From: Isoetes taiwanensis
Lineage: Eukaryota; Streptophyta; Lycopodiopsida; Isoetales; Isoetaceae
Reading direction: 5' to 3'
DNA length: 64,000 nucleotides
NCBI GenBank assembly: GCA_021234155.1
Contig: JAJEKV010000047.1
Location: 6,539,071 to 6,603,070 of the forward strand
Positions 1-9,228 of the stretch are shown piece after piece (the stretch's first letter is position 1; every line of letters begins with the position of its first letter). The position numbers and the translations under genes are program-made. A model generated the notes under the pieces. It worked only from the letters and a program-made list of their open reading frames with translations, ran no database searches and was not told where the DNA came from.

Positions 1-1381
1 GGTTTGGTGTGCCTCTTTAATAGGCTTATGTGGAAGACTTTGTGGACTTTGAGATGGACTGGCAAATCGGGCTTGTAGGCTTGATTCCCTACTTGCTCTA
101 GGATTTCTAAAGGTCCCGCCCATCTTGGAAAACGCTTTTTGCAATTCCCAATTCGAAGCTTTGCTTACTTTGCCTTAATCTTAAGCCAAGCACTATCCCC
201 AACTTGGAATTCCCTTGTCGTTCTGTGCTTGTCGGCTATGCTCTTTTACCGACTTCTTGCTGCCAGAAGATAGCCTCTAACCTCTTCCACTAACTGCTGC
301 ATATTAGTCAACATTTGTTGAGAAACTTCAACTTTAGACATTGGATTATGCCAAGTGTCTGGTGTCAAGCATTGATAACCATAGTTAATCATAAAGGGGG
401 ATATTTATGACGATTCCTGCTTGGTACTATTATATGCAAACTCTACCAAGTAAATGTAGTCACCCCATTTGAATTGCTTGTTCCACGCATAGCTTCTCAA
501 CATGTCTTCTAGAATCCGGTTGGTGCACTCCGTTTGATCGTCAGTTTGGGGATGATAAGCCGTACTCATAGTCAACTTGGTCTAGATTGTGTTGAAGAAG
601 TCCTTCCAAAAGGCACTTATAAACTTGGGATCCCTATCGGATATAATTTCCCTTGGCATCCCATGTAATCTAAATATTTCTTTTGCAAAGAGCAAGGTGG
701 TGTCCAAAGCTTTATCCGTGATTCGACATGGCAAAAAGTGAGCTATCTTAGATAATTTGTTGACCACTACCATTAATGCATCATGGCCCCTTGCTGTTCT
801 TGGGAGTCCGGTTATAAAATCCATGGTCACAACCTCCCACTTAGCCGTTGGCACTACTAAGGATTCCAAGGTTCCCGAAATTCGAAGCTGCTCAGCCTTT
901 GTTTGCTGACAAAGCTGACATCGCCAAATGTAGTTGGCTATCTCCTTCTTCATGCCAGGCCAATAGTAACTACTTATCTTGAAGTAGATTTTCATGAACC
1001 CTGCGTGGCCGGCTATTGGGCTATTATGAGTATCATGAAGAATTAACTTCCTTACTCCTGATGATTCAGGGACATAAAGTTTGTCTTTATGGTAGAGAAG
1101 ATTGTCTTCTCTCTTATATCCTTTATAAGCTTCTCTTTCTTTATCTGTCCTCGCCTCTTTGCAAAGATTAGCCCATATTTCCTTGAATTCATTGCTTGAA
1201 GGCAAGACCTCCTCAATCTTTTTGTCAAAATCACTACACAAAGTGGAGATGGCGTTGCAATGCACTCGAGTCTCCAATGGCCTGCAAGAAGGAGCGTCAG
1301 CAACCACATTTAATTTACCTGGCTTATAAACTATCTCAAAGTCATACTCCTCGAGGAATTCCATCCATCGCTTTTGCCTCA
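1..1381 (-). pseudogene. G1 integrase remnant
   Basis: Starts with the RNase H tail (EEYDFEIVYKPGKLNVVADA), then the H2C2 zinc-binding region (HDTHNSPIAGHAGF ... CQLCQQTK) and the integrase core beginning TMDFITGLPRTARGHDALMV, with SDRDPKFIS as the second catalytic block. The main open stretch is 1381-582. After a frameshift near 580 the core continues as TAYHPQTDDQTECTNRILED (about 575-515). At about 140-10 a C-terminal GPY/F-type segment is visible, ending in HKVFHISLLKRH. The usual Ty3 integrase order is therefore complete, but there are internal stops. Any chromodomain would lie outside the window. Confidence 0.88.
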
Positions 1382-2646
1382 AATTGAGGAGTGGTTGCGT
1401 TATATTGGAGGCTTTGATGATCTGTATTCCAACTGGAATTTCCTACCAAGCAGGTAGTGCCTCCAAATATGAAGAGCTCTTACTATGGCCAGGAGTTCTC
1501 GATCATGCGTTGGGTAACGTTGCTCAGCGTCATTCATCTTCTTAGAGTCATAGGCTACCACTCTTCCTTCTTGCATGAGAACTCCACCTGTTGCTAGCTT
1601 ACTAGCATCAGTTGCTATAAGCATATCTTTGCTTGAGTCTGGTAGGGTGAGCACTGGTGCTGTTGTCAAGGTTTCCTTGAGCTTTTCAAAAGAAGCTTGA
1701 ACGTTCTCTAGCCAATGTGCCCCCAATCTTTTACCTTGACATTCTTGGTGAGGTCCGACAAAGGAGACGCCCACTTAGCAAAATCCCTTATAAAGTTCCT
1801 GTAGTAGCCTGCTAACCCAAAAAAGCTTCTCACTTCGGAGACGTTCTTCGGGGCCGGCTAATCTACTATATCTTTGCCAGGTCCATTGCTATTCCTTCGG
1901 CTGACACAACGTGTCCAAGGTATTCAACCTTGGTTGTAGCAAAATGGCACTTAGAAAGCTTGCCTTAGCTTCTCCAAGACTTTCCTTAAATGTGCTACAT
2001 GTTCTTCCATTGACTTGCTATAGATGAGGACATCATCGGAGAAGATTATGACGAACTCGTCCAAGAACTTTCTGAAGATGTCGTTCATTAGCCTCATGAA
2101 TATTGCTGGAGCATTTGATAAGTCAAAGGGCATGATTGTAAATTCGTAGTGCCCATACCGCGTTCTAAAGGCAGTCTTATGAATGTCTTCTTCCTTGATT
2201 CTTATCTGATGGTATCATGATCTCAAGTCTATCTTAGAAAAGTCTTTTGCTTCTTAGAGTTGATCCATCAAGTCATCTGCCCTAAGCAAGGCGTATTTGT
2301 TCTTTACTGTCTGCTTGTTCAACTGACGGTAGTCTATACACATCCTTAGACTTCCATCCTTCTTCTTCACAAAGAGAATGGGTGCCCCGATGGGTGATAC
2401 GCTTGCCCTGATGAATCTGAGCTCAAGCAATTCTTGCAATTGCTTCTTGAGCTCAACTAGCTCTGGGGTACTCATCCTGTCGGGGGCCTTGCTGGTAGGC
2501 TTAGAGTTTGGTGCTAGTGTGATCTCGCACTCCACGCCCCTATAGGGTGGTAACTCACGGATTTCATCCGGAAACACATAATGAAACTCCTTGATTAGCC
2601 TTGCTATTGGCCTAGTTTGCTTCAAATATAAAAACCTGGGCTGCAT
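1382..2646 (-). pseudogene. G1 reverse transcriptase and RNase H remnant
   Basis: The RT N-terminal part (2646-2254) shows the fingers/palm motif [15 protein letters not shown] followed by [14 protein letters not shown]. The catalytic palm motif follows in another frame at 2133-1951 as [12 protein letters not shown], so the usual YxDD/FxDD aspartate pair is present as FSDD. RNase H (1774-1382) has LIATDASKLATGGVLMQ and AEQRYPTHDRELLAIV, typical of Ty3/gypsy. The piece breaks near 2250, 2140, 1950 and 1780. The chromovirus-type RT is close to plant Del/Tekay/CRM-like elements as I recall those families; assignment to clade is inference. Confidence 0.88.
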
Positions 2647-2700
2647 CTATAAGAAACTTGAAAAAAATTGTATTGATAGTATCCGGCATGTCCAGCGTTC

Positions 2701-3069
2701 TAGTAAGATCCGAATGATAGCAATGGCTGAATCAGAGTCAGCCAAAAAGTCAAGAAAATCTGCAAGAAAGAAACGACATCCAAATGGTAGGTGATTGAAA
2801 CCAAACTGCTAGGATAAACTTGTGGGGGCAAAGGAGAAAGAATGAAAAAGAGCTCAAGAGAATGTCGATGACTGGAAAAGAAGAATGAAGCAGTATAAAT
2901 AGAGAGGCGAGGAAAGGTGTCCCCATCTAAGGAATCTCGGTTCTATTGCGTTATCGGTTCTATTGCTAATGCAATAGAACCGTGTCATTCCTTTAAGTTG
3001 TTTGCATTGTGTAAACTCTAAATAGATCCATTATAATCTTTTATTAGTATCAAATCATTATCTAACAAT
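2701..3069. other. Non-coding spacer with a TATA-like site and hairpin
   Basis: No recognisable protein. A TATA-like string TATAAATA lies at 2894-2901 on plus. A perfect 12-bp stem with 4-nt loop (cggttctattgc / gcaatagaaccg) sits at 2955-2982, and the same 12-mer occurs once more as a direct copy just upstream, near 2938. This could be the leftover LTR or leader of G1 or of another element; I cannot assign it. Confidence 0.5.
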
Positions 3070-3584
3070 TGTGACGACCATACGGATATTCGTATCATAC
3101 GATCATTATACTCGTATGTACAAAAGATGGTCGTCACACAGATGCAAAAGGGTAGTTGCACAAGACAGGGTTTGAACTCGCAACCTTCCAGTTGCGAGTC
3201 ATACACTCTTGCCAAGTGCACTACCAATATTTGTTGAAGACATTCCTTCACGTCTTCCTCATATGTGGGACTATCTCCAGAAGGTTCTAGAATGTTCTAG
3301 AACCTAAATGCATGCGCGACACTTAGCGCGATCTCACCCATTGGAGTGGCGCGATCCTGACCGTTGGTTTAGATATATAAGGAGGCATCTCTTTCTTGTC
3401 AAACCATTCCGGTTCAACGCCAATCTTGAGCCTTCTAGGCATCTGTCTCGTATTCCTGCTTGCCTTCGGGCTATTGTATTCTTGATTCCTGTTCATATAT
3501 CAGATTCTTTGCCGATCTTGGCGTATTTCTTCCGTATTTATTGCGTATTTTCCACGTATTTTCCTTGTTTTCGAATAGGTTCAT
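3070..3584 (+). repeat. Putative 5' LTR of Ty3/gypsy element G2
   Basis: The segment begins TGTGACGACC and ends TTCATGACA, the TG...CA pattern expected for an LTR, and lies directly upstream of a gag-like start codon at 3670. A TATA box (TATATAA, 3374-3380) sits in the second half, where an LTR promoter would be. The segment also contains a tRNA-like stretch (3151-3225) and an inverted repeat of 12 bp (TGTGACGACCAT at 3070-3081 and its complement at 3127-3138). No second copy is present in the window for comparison, because the 3' half of G2 is lost, so the boundaries are an inference. Confidence 0.45.
3151..3225 (-). repeat. tRNA-derived sequence (SINE head or tRNA pseudogene)
   Basis: Read on minus, the 75-nt segment starts GGTAGT and ends ACTACC, which pair as an acceptor-like stem. 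It has an A-box-like TGCACTTGGCAAGAGTG and a B-box-like GTTGCGAGTTCAAACCC. A 9-bp hairpin (ACTCGCAAC / GTTGCGAGT) replaces a proper anticodon plus T-arm fold, and the T stem does not pair, so it is unlikely to be a working tRNA. A SINE head or processed tRNA relic is the simplest reading. Confidence 0.5.
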
Positions 3585-3669
3585 GACAGTTTGAACCGGA
3601 ATCCCTTACCGGTTCTTGTCTGCTCTGATCCTAAACATTTTTTTGCTCATAGTTGGTGATTTTATATCT

Positions 3670-3755
3670 ATGGAGGAGGTTCCGACTTTATTACAACAGG
3701 TCCAGCAGCTTGTTCAAGTATGCCAGCAATTGCAGTTGGACAATAAAGAGCTTAA
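3670..3755 (+). pseudogene. N-terminal gag fragment of G2, cut by a piggyBac insertion
   Basis: An ATG at 3670 opens a short coiled-coil-like peptide (MEEVPTLLQQVQQLVQVCQQ...) of the kind found at the start of Ty3/gypsy gag proteins. It runs into the TTAA at 3752-3755, immediately followed by the piggyBac terminal repeat. The continuation of the same type of gag is on the minus strand next to the other piggyBac end at about 12245. A short piece of gag between the two halves seems to be missing, so the repair would not be exact. Confidence 0.55.
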
Positions 3756-3772
3756 CACTAGAGTTGTCCCGG

Positions 3773-3806
3773 GGACCATTTCGGGTCCATGGACCCGAAA
3801 TGGTCC
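3773..3806. repeat. Perfect 34-bp palindrome at the piggyBac left end
   Basis: The segment equals its own reverse complement over all 34 bases (ggaccatttcgggtcc, at, ggacccgaaatggtcc, sharing the central CATG). A related 16-bp palindrome GGACCATTAATGGTCC lies at 12983-12998 near the other end, and degenerate versions lie at about 12254-12271, 12627-12646 and 13350. Repeated palindromes at both ends suggest transposase-binding sites; this is inference. Confidence 0.85.
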
Positions 3807-4263
3807 ACCGTACCCCTTGTCACTTTACCCCATAATTCTCCTAATGTATTTGTCAATTTTAAGTTAAGACTGCATGATATTGTTATTAACATAATTTCCA
3901 ACAACTTCCTAAAATTTGGCGCAAATTGGAATCGTATGGTGCATTTTGTAATCATTAGAAAATGTACAAAAACACCGTTTTTTAAGAGTTGCCTCCATGC
4001 TTCGTTCCTCTCTCTGTTTTAGATAGTTAAAAAGTTCCACCGAATATATAGCAAAGGTCGTTTTTTAGCAAGGATTATTGGCGCGAACGAATCGGAAGGT
4101 GAGATATGAATACACCTCATATCCATCAACGGCTAGGATTGAAGCCCCAAATTTACTCTAAAATTGGCTACGTTCATTTTCCTTTACCGGAAGCCAGACC
4201 CCTGTGTGGACGATCCATTGTTTCTCCCTCTGTTCTTCACCATTTGCCTTGAGATTGGTCGCA

Positions 4264-6069
4264 ATGGGACCCTTACAGAAGAAGCCACCGGATTCTAGTT
4301 TTTGTAAGAGCTTAGTGGGCCGCAAAATTATGATTCCTGCTCTTGAATTTGGAGCAGACTGGGCACATGCAAAATACCTTGATTTTGCTCAGGATGTGAC
4401 TATACCAGGACGAATTTGCTCATATGATTGTAGGAAGAAGATATTTGAAACGTTTTTTGAGGGTGATGGTGATTACATGAAGTTAAAATGGGGGCAGATA
4501 GAAAGATTTTTAGTACCAGAGGAAGACATTAGCAGTGAAAACCCTGTGAAGATGGATAAGACACCAAAAAGAAGGCTGTAGATCTTCTAGAAATGGATGC
4601 CAGAGACCAAAGAAAACATCCTCTTCAAGCAAATGTTCTCAGGGCTGATGACACGGATGAGCACACAGATTTAGAAGATAATGTGCCCATCGGTTCTCTA
4701 GTTTGTGCAACAAGTAAAGGCATTGAATGGCCTTCTCTTTCTAATTCTTTCATCCAATTTGAGAAAAGAAGGGATAGTTTAGAGTCCATAGATCATATGC
4801 ACTTCTTGTTTAGTGGGGAAAGGGAAATCAGCCCTACTAAATCCCTTCTTCCTGGTGGTGCTCAACCTATTGCTGCTGCTACTACTAGCTCAATGTCTAC
4901 TAAATCTGTTCTAAATCTTGCCACCACACTAGTTGTTGGTGCAAAACAAAACATTGATGCCACATTAGTTGCTGATGCAACAATAGACATTGATGCCACA
5001 CCCATTGATGCAAAAGCTTATCATGAAGGCCCTTTGAAAGATCTTCCTGCTGCACATTCCTTTGAAGAGCCCTGTTTACATGTCATGGAAGAAGAGGAAG
5101 ATATAGATGATGCAGAATATGTCATAGAGGATGAAGATTATCAACCTATTGATGATCAGCCCATTGATGAAGAGCAACCAGTTGCTCGTAAACATGGCAG
5201 ATCGAAGAAAAGGAAATTGAAGTTTGTAATCAAGAAAGAGGGAGGAAGAGGACGTGGTCGTCCACGCAAGGATGTAGTAGTTGATGTTCAGCCCCCTTCA
5301 AGAAAATCTGTACATGCAGAGGAAGACCCAACCAATGTAGCTTCCACATCAGACGGATTGTATGTTTCAAGTGATGAAGATGATGAGCTCCATGAGATTG
5401 GTGATCTAGAGCTTCAAAGAGAAGGTCCCGTGTTACGTGATGATGTAGATGAGGACGTGTTGCCTGGGGCTGAACCTAGTAATGCCTCATGGATGCTTGG
5501 TAGTGGTCCCTTGCCTCGAAATTTCTTCCATCAACTTCCTCCTTATGAATGTATTCCAGGTCCTGCTTCAAGAACAAAGAGGATGTCTCCCTTTCAGCTT
5601 TTTACATGCTTTTTATCTCATTCAATGATGTCTCAAGTATGCCAAGAGACCAATAGATACGCTGATGAGGTAAGAGATAAGTCTAGAAGAAAATTTCAGA
5701 ATGTTAGGAGCTGGTCTGCAGTAGATGTAAGTACAATGTTCAGGTTTTTGGGCCTTATCATTGCTATGGCACTCAATCCTTACAATAGGCTACAATCTTA
5801 TTGGCAATCGGGCGAGGTAGGAGCTGTAAATTGGCCAAACTTTGGTAGGTTTATGTCACTAAAAAGGGCTCAGCAAATAAAGAGGTTCTTTCACCTAAGA
5901 GATAACAATCTACGTCCACATGACAAGACGACTAGAGAATACAAGATCTATCAAGTTCAGAATGTAGAGAAGGAGTGGAATAAGAGGTTTCTTGATTTAT
6001 ACACACCAGGGAAGGAAGTAACAGTTGATGAGAGGATCATACCAACAAGAAATGCCATGAATCCATTAC
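4264..6069 (+). pseudogene. piggyBac transposase, exon 1 (N-terminal half)
   Basis: The 5' part (4264-4581, MGPLQKKPPDSSF...) ends in a stop and the main frame reopens at 4593, so exon 1 is interrupted by one stop/frameshift. The middle is acidic (several DE-rich blocks) and has basic NLS-like and AT-hook sequences (RKHGRSKKRKLK, GRGRGRPRKDV, around 5190-5275). The DDE_Tnp_1_7 domain begins at about 5510 with PPYECIPGPASRTKRMSPFQ and carries the first catalytic aspartate in VTVDERIIP (about 6020-6045). It ends NPLR at a plausible donor, GT at 6070. The rest of the catalytic core is on the opposite strand at 14835-13814. piggyBac transposases cut and paste DNA at TTAA. Confidence 0.85.
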
Positions 6070-7185
6070 GTATCTAATGCTAAGCACATGTTTTTGCAAT
6101 TTCAGCTCCGTCTGTATTCTGATAGCATAAACTACTACCTAGAGGTCATTGAATCACAAGAGATTTCACAAATTCAATGGAATCTTGACACCAGAGAGTT
6201 TTGTGCATGCTTACTGTTATAATCAATTCTAGGAATATCTTAAATTGTCTTGCAATCTGCTGAAACTTTGTACAATGTTTGATATTGAACCAGCTGATTG
6301 CAACAAATGGATGATAGGTTTAATAGGTCCCTAATGCTCTTAGTGAACGACTTTGGTCAATTTGGTGTTGTGGATGCAGTTCATCACGATGCAATGCAGT
6401 ATGGATGTGCTGATACACAACTCTATGATTTGTATGGACAGTGACTGCAAAGTTGCTCTACTTCAAACACATTTTTAGCATGAAATACGACAATTTCAAG
6501 TTCCATTTACGATTCCTTTAAGAGCTGCTTAGACAATCTTGCCAAGGTAAATTTACTGTTCTTTTTCACTTTCTCAAGTCTAGTGATCTGCAGTAGTAGA
6601 GGGCAGTGCCTCAGAGGACTTCTCTTTTTTAATGCCAAGTGCATTGCTATGGCGACATTATATATTTCTGTGCTTGGTTGCTCGGTTCACGTACAACAAG
6701 GTCGTATATCTATGCCTTGAACAGAAAGCCAATCAGAGCTAAAAGATGTAGTTATAGATCCCAGAGCCTAACTTTTTTTTTCAAAGCCTGCAATCTGCAT
6801 GATGCCAGCAAGATGATATCAGAGAGGTACAATTTACTCCGCTATTCTTAGCTTCTTTAGTTCCACATTTTGATAGCATATGTGTCCCATTCATTGCCAA
6901 TGGGTCTATGGTAAATGCAAAGTAGTTCATTTCATTTTTTCTCTTGACAAATGAATGTTTCGAGTTAAAGCATCTTCATGGTTATGGAGTACATGGAACA
7001 TGGTCGGAAGGGGCTTATGGAAAGCATGAAGTAGCCTTTTAGTCAAAGTGAAGTCAAATGCGGCATAAAATATCTTCATGACAATTGAGTGCTTCACTAG
7101 TACAAACTTTTCTTGCAGTTTATAAACTCCGTTTGCTGTTTTTCTTCAGTTATTACCATGTCCTTTGACTTTTTGAACAACTTGC
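6070..7185 (+). other. Intron start of piggyBac transposase and unassigned sequence
   Basis: The first bases (GTATCT at 6070) fit a 5' splice site for the transposase intron. The left inversion breakpoint should lie somewhere here. The remainder is AT-rich with only short ORFs (such as 6639-6851) that show no recognisable domain. The last part (to 7185) looks like an intron leading into the kinase fragment, ending in TTGCAG. Confidence 0.45.
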
Positions 7186-7416
7186 AGAGATTTAAAGACT
7201 TCCAAGCAATAGAGAAGAACTAAAGATTTGTGATTTTGGATTGGCTCATCACTATGGTAGTCCACTCAAGACACAATAGTACAACTGTTGTTACACTTTA
7301 GTACAGGTAAGAAGTGGCTTCAACTGCAGAAATATCCCTACCTTCTCTATGTAGAACAGTTGAAATACTTCTTAGGGGCAAAGAAGTATTCTACAACAAT
7401 TGATATGTGGTCCCTG
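7186..7416 (+). pseudogene. CDKG/CDK11-like cyclin-dependent kinase gene fragment with intron
   Basis: After a 3' splice-like TTGCAG the sequence encodes RDLKTS (catalytic loop), then, after a frameshift and a stop, NREELKICDFGLAHHYGSP with the DFG metal-binding motif, then VVTL-stop-YR (the usual Trp codon changed to TAG). A short intron-like gap (7307-7354, GTAAG...TAG) follows, and then GAKKYSTTIDMWSL up to a donor-like G|GTATAT at 7416. These blocks match the activation segment and APE-region of plant CDKG/CDK11 kinases, which act in transcription and splicing control. Retained introns mean it is a genomic fragment and not a retrocopy. Upstream and downstream kinase exons are not recognisable, and the frame is broken. 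Confidence 0.8.
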
Positions 7417-8300
7417 GTATATAAGGTATATTAAAGATAAGTTCTTGCTTTGCAGATACAACAGAGGCTAAGAGAATATCTAGCATTATAACAGGGGTTT
7501 TTTTTCTGTTTTTGTACTGTTTTCTCTAAGGTTTTCATATGATTTGGTGGTCGTATTCATCCAGATGTACTAAATAGTATTTCTAGAGTGCACCCTTTTG
7601 TTAGCCGTTGATTTTAGAAAGGGGGCAAATCCTGTGGTGGATATCCTCCCATTATTTTTAGGGTTTTTTTAGGGTTCAACTTGTTAACATCGATTCAAGC
7701 CCACTTGAAACATCGATTCTTGATTTCTTCATTTGCCTCATAGACCACTTGCATCCATTTCCTTTATATCCTCTAATCAAGCCTCTGGATCTGCTCATTT
7801 TTAGACTCTGTGGCAACCGTAGTTCTAATGCATATGAAGCCAGCTTCCAGTTTTGAAGTAGGAGTTCAGTGTTCTGGCTTCCAGGCAAGGTTTTCGGGGC
7901 CACATCTTGTCTTCACAGTAACGATGGTGCTAAATGGAGGTTCGATTCCTCCAACTTATTTTCTTCGCAAGATCCAGACTGAGGTCACTATGGCAGAACG
8001 TGTTTTGGAAACATATGCTGGGAGCATCTGGTTTCTGGGTCGTGTGGTTTTTTGGGATTAGAGCAAATACTTTGCTTTCCATGTTATACTACATTTTAAT
8101 ATTCTGCTTAGCAAACAGATGCACAGATCAAGCTGCGGAGGTGACCAATCTATTATAAAACTCTATGCAGCTAGCTATGTCGATTCATTGGAAAAAAAGG
8201 TAAATGTTGCCAAGAGATTCACCAAGGATCTATAGCTTCTCATCCCGCTCAAGAAAGAAGTTTTAGAGTGAAGCTTCATATTTATCTGGCGTTTTTGCAG
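7417..8300 (+). other. Unassigned sequence between two gene fragments
   Basis: Mostly low-complexity or AT-rich. It has two overlapping ORFs at 7810-8158 with no family resemblance that I can see. The last 20 bases end in a pyrimidine-rich TTTTTGCAG that serves as the acceptor for the ABCC fragment. It may contain introns of either flanking gene fragment. Confidence 0.4.
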
Positions 8301-9225
8301 AGTACGAAGTAATGCACAGTTAATATTATGAAATGGGGCTGAAGATTGCACAGGGGCTGAAGATTCGCCTATCTACAGAGATGTCTATGAAAGATATACA
8401 GGCATGGAAAGTGAGGATAAAACACTGGCCTCTGAAGCTCAAGCTGGTGGTCCGAATGGTGTACTTCCTGCAAAAAACTTAGTTTCTCCAGTGGAAGAAA
8501 AATCTGAGTTGAAGAAAGGAAAAAAGTCAGTGCTTGTCAAGCAAGAGGAACGTGAGACTGGAGTCATTAGCTGGGGTGTTTTAAAAAGGTCAGTAATGTG
8601 GCAACAACTGAACTCTATCATTTCAATTACGAGTTGATAAAGCGCCCTCTGATTGCAGATATACAAAGGCACTGGGGGGTTGTGTTTTTTTTGTTTATGT
8701 GTTATTTTCTGACTGAAACATTTAAGCTAAGCAGTAGTAACTGGCTTAGTAACTAGCGAGCCGAAGCCAATTTCTGGTAGGGCAAGCCCTTTTGGGCACG
8801 CGGCCTGGATATGACTGAAACTAGGCTTACACCTTGGTATACCATTGCATCCGTTCATGTTGGTATTGTTCGGAGGGTGGTGGTCCACCATTGCATCCGT
8901 TCATGTTGGCATTGTTTGGAGGGTGGTGGCCTGCTTCCTGCTGATGCCCCGACTACGGTGAGGGCTCACCGAAAGGGCTTAGGCCTATAAGGTGGAGGGA
9001 GCGTCATATCCTTTGGAGTCAGGCTACAAATATATTAGTTACTGGTCGGATACCTCTGTTCCTAAAACTCATGGTCCAGGCTTTTACAATGGAATATATG
9101 CAGGAATATTGCTTGCCCAGGTACGTTTGTAGTTCTAGATAAGTTTCCATTTTTCTTACATAATTTTACATTAGCGGACAAATATGCAGGTAACAGTGAC
9201 ATTATCCAATTCTTTTTGGCTTGTC
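8301..9225 (+). pseudogene. ABCC1-type (MRP) ABC transporter gene fragment, exons and introns
   Basis: Three to four exon pieces are visible. 8301-8588: the linker after the first nucleotide-binding domain, ending LVKQEERETGVISWGVLKR. Intron 8589-8658 (GTCAGT...TTGCAG). 8659-8750: RYTKALGG ... FKLSSSNWLS, the start of the second membrane domain. After a 284-bp insertion the exon resumes at 9040 with YWSDTSVPKTHGPGFYNGIY to 9120. Intron 9121-9189 (GTACGT...ATGCAG). 9190-9225: VTVTLSNSFWLV, where it meets the G2 retroelement. Plant ABCC1/2 proteins pump glutathione and other conjugates across the tonoplast. This piece has stops near the start (8317) and no complete domain, so it is a non-functional fragment. 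Confidence 0.85.
8751..9034. mobile_element. 284-bp insertion with 5-bp target duplication (SINE/MITE-like)
   Basis: The ABCC exon is interrupted between Ser and Tyr codons. The bases TTAGT occur on both sides (8746-8750 and 9035-9039), and deleting 8751-9039 restores the exon frame. Inside, a unit of about 46 bp beginning CATTGCATCCGTTCATGTTG is tandemly duplicated (about 8846-8937). I see no terminal inverted repeats and no A/B box that I would defend, so the class is open. Confidence 0.75.
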
Positions 9226-9228
9226 TTG

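Larger units (their letters stand above)
1..2700 (-). mobile_element. Decayed Ty3/gypsy chromovirus-like retrotransposon G1 (pol part, runs off the left edge)
   Basis: Read on the minus strand from 2700 to 1, the domains come in Ty3/gypsy order: reverse transcriptase, RNase H, H2C2 integrase zinc finger, integrase core, integrase C-terminal (GPY/F-like) segment. This order (RT-RH-IN, with integrase last) separates it from Ty1/copia. The coding capacity is broken into at least five frames by stops and frameshifts, so it cannot make an active polyprotein. Gag and the 5' LTR are not recognisable to the right of 2700, and the 3' LTR would lie left of base 1. It is a different family from the G2 element in 3070-12245, whose RT has a clearly different signature. 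Confidence 0.9.
3756..6069 (+). mobile_element. piggyBac-family transposon, left half (terminal repeat, 5' UTR, transposase exon 1)
   Basis: The left end abuts a TTAA (3752-3755), the target site of piggyBac elements, and begins CACTAGAGTTGTCCCGGGGA. The same TAGAGTTGTCCC block reappears at the edge of the right half (12239-12250), with a GGACCAT motif close behind in both, identifying the terminal inverted repeats. A perfect 34-bp palindrome occupies 3773-3806. The 5' UTR (3807-4263) carries no ORF of note. The transposase exon 1 follows. The right half lies in reverse orientation at 12239-14835. Confidence 0.75.

Noticed and set aside
3151-3225. Functional tRNA gene
   Set aside because: Acceptor ends pair, but the T arm does not, and a 9-bp hairpin replaces the anticodon arm.
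7810-8158. Two overlapping ORFs between the kinase and ABCC fragments
   Set aside because: No family resemblance and overlapping frames; likely chance ORFs in intron or spacer.
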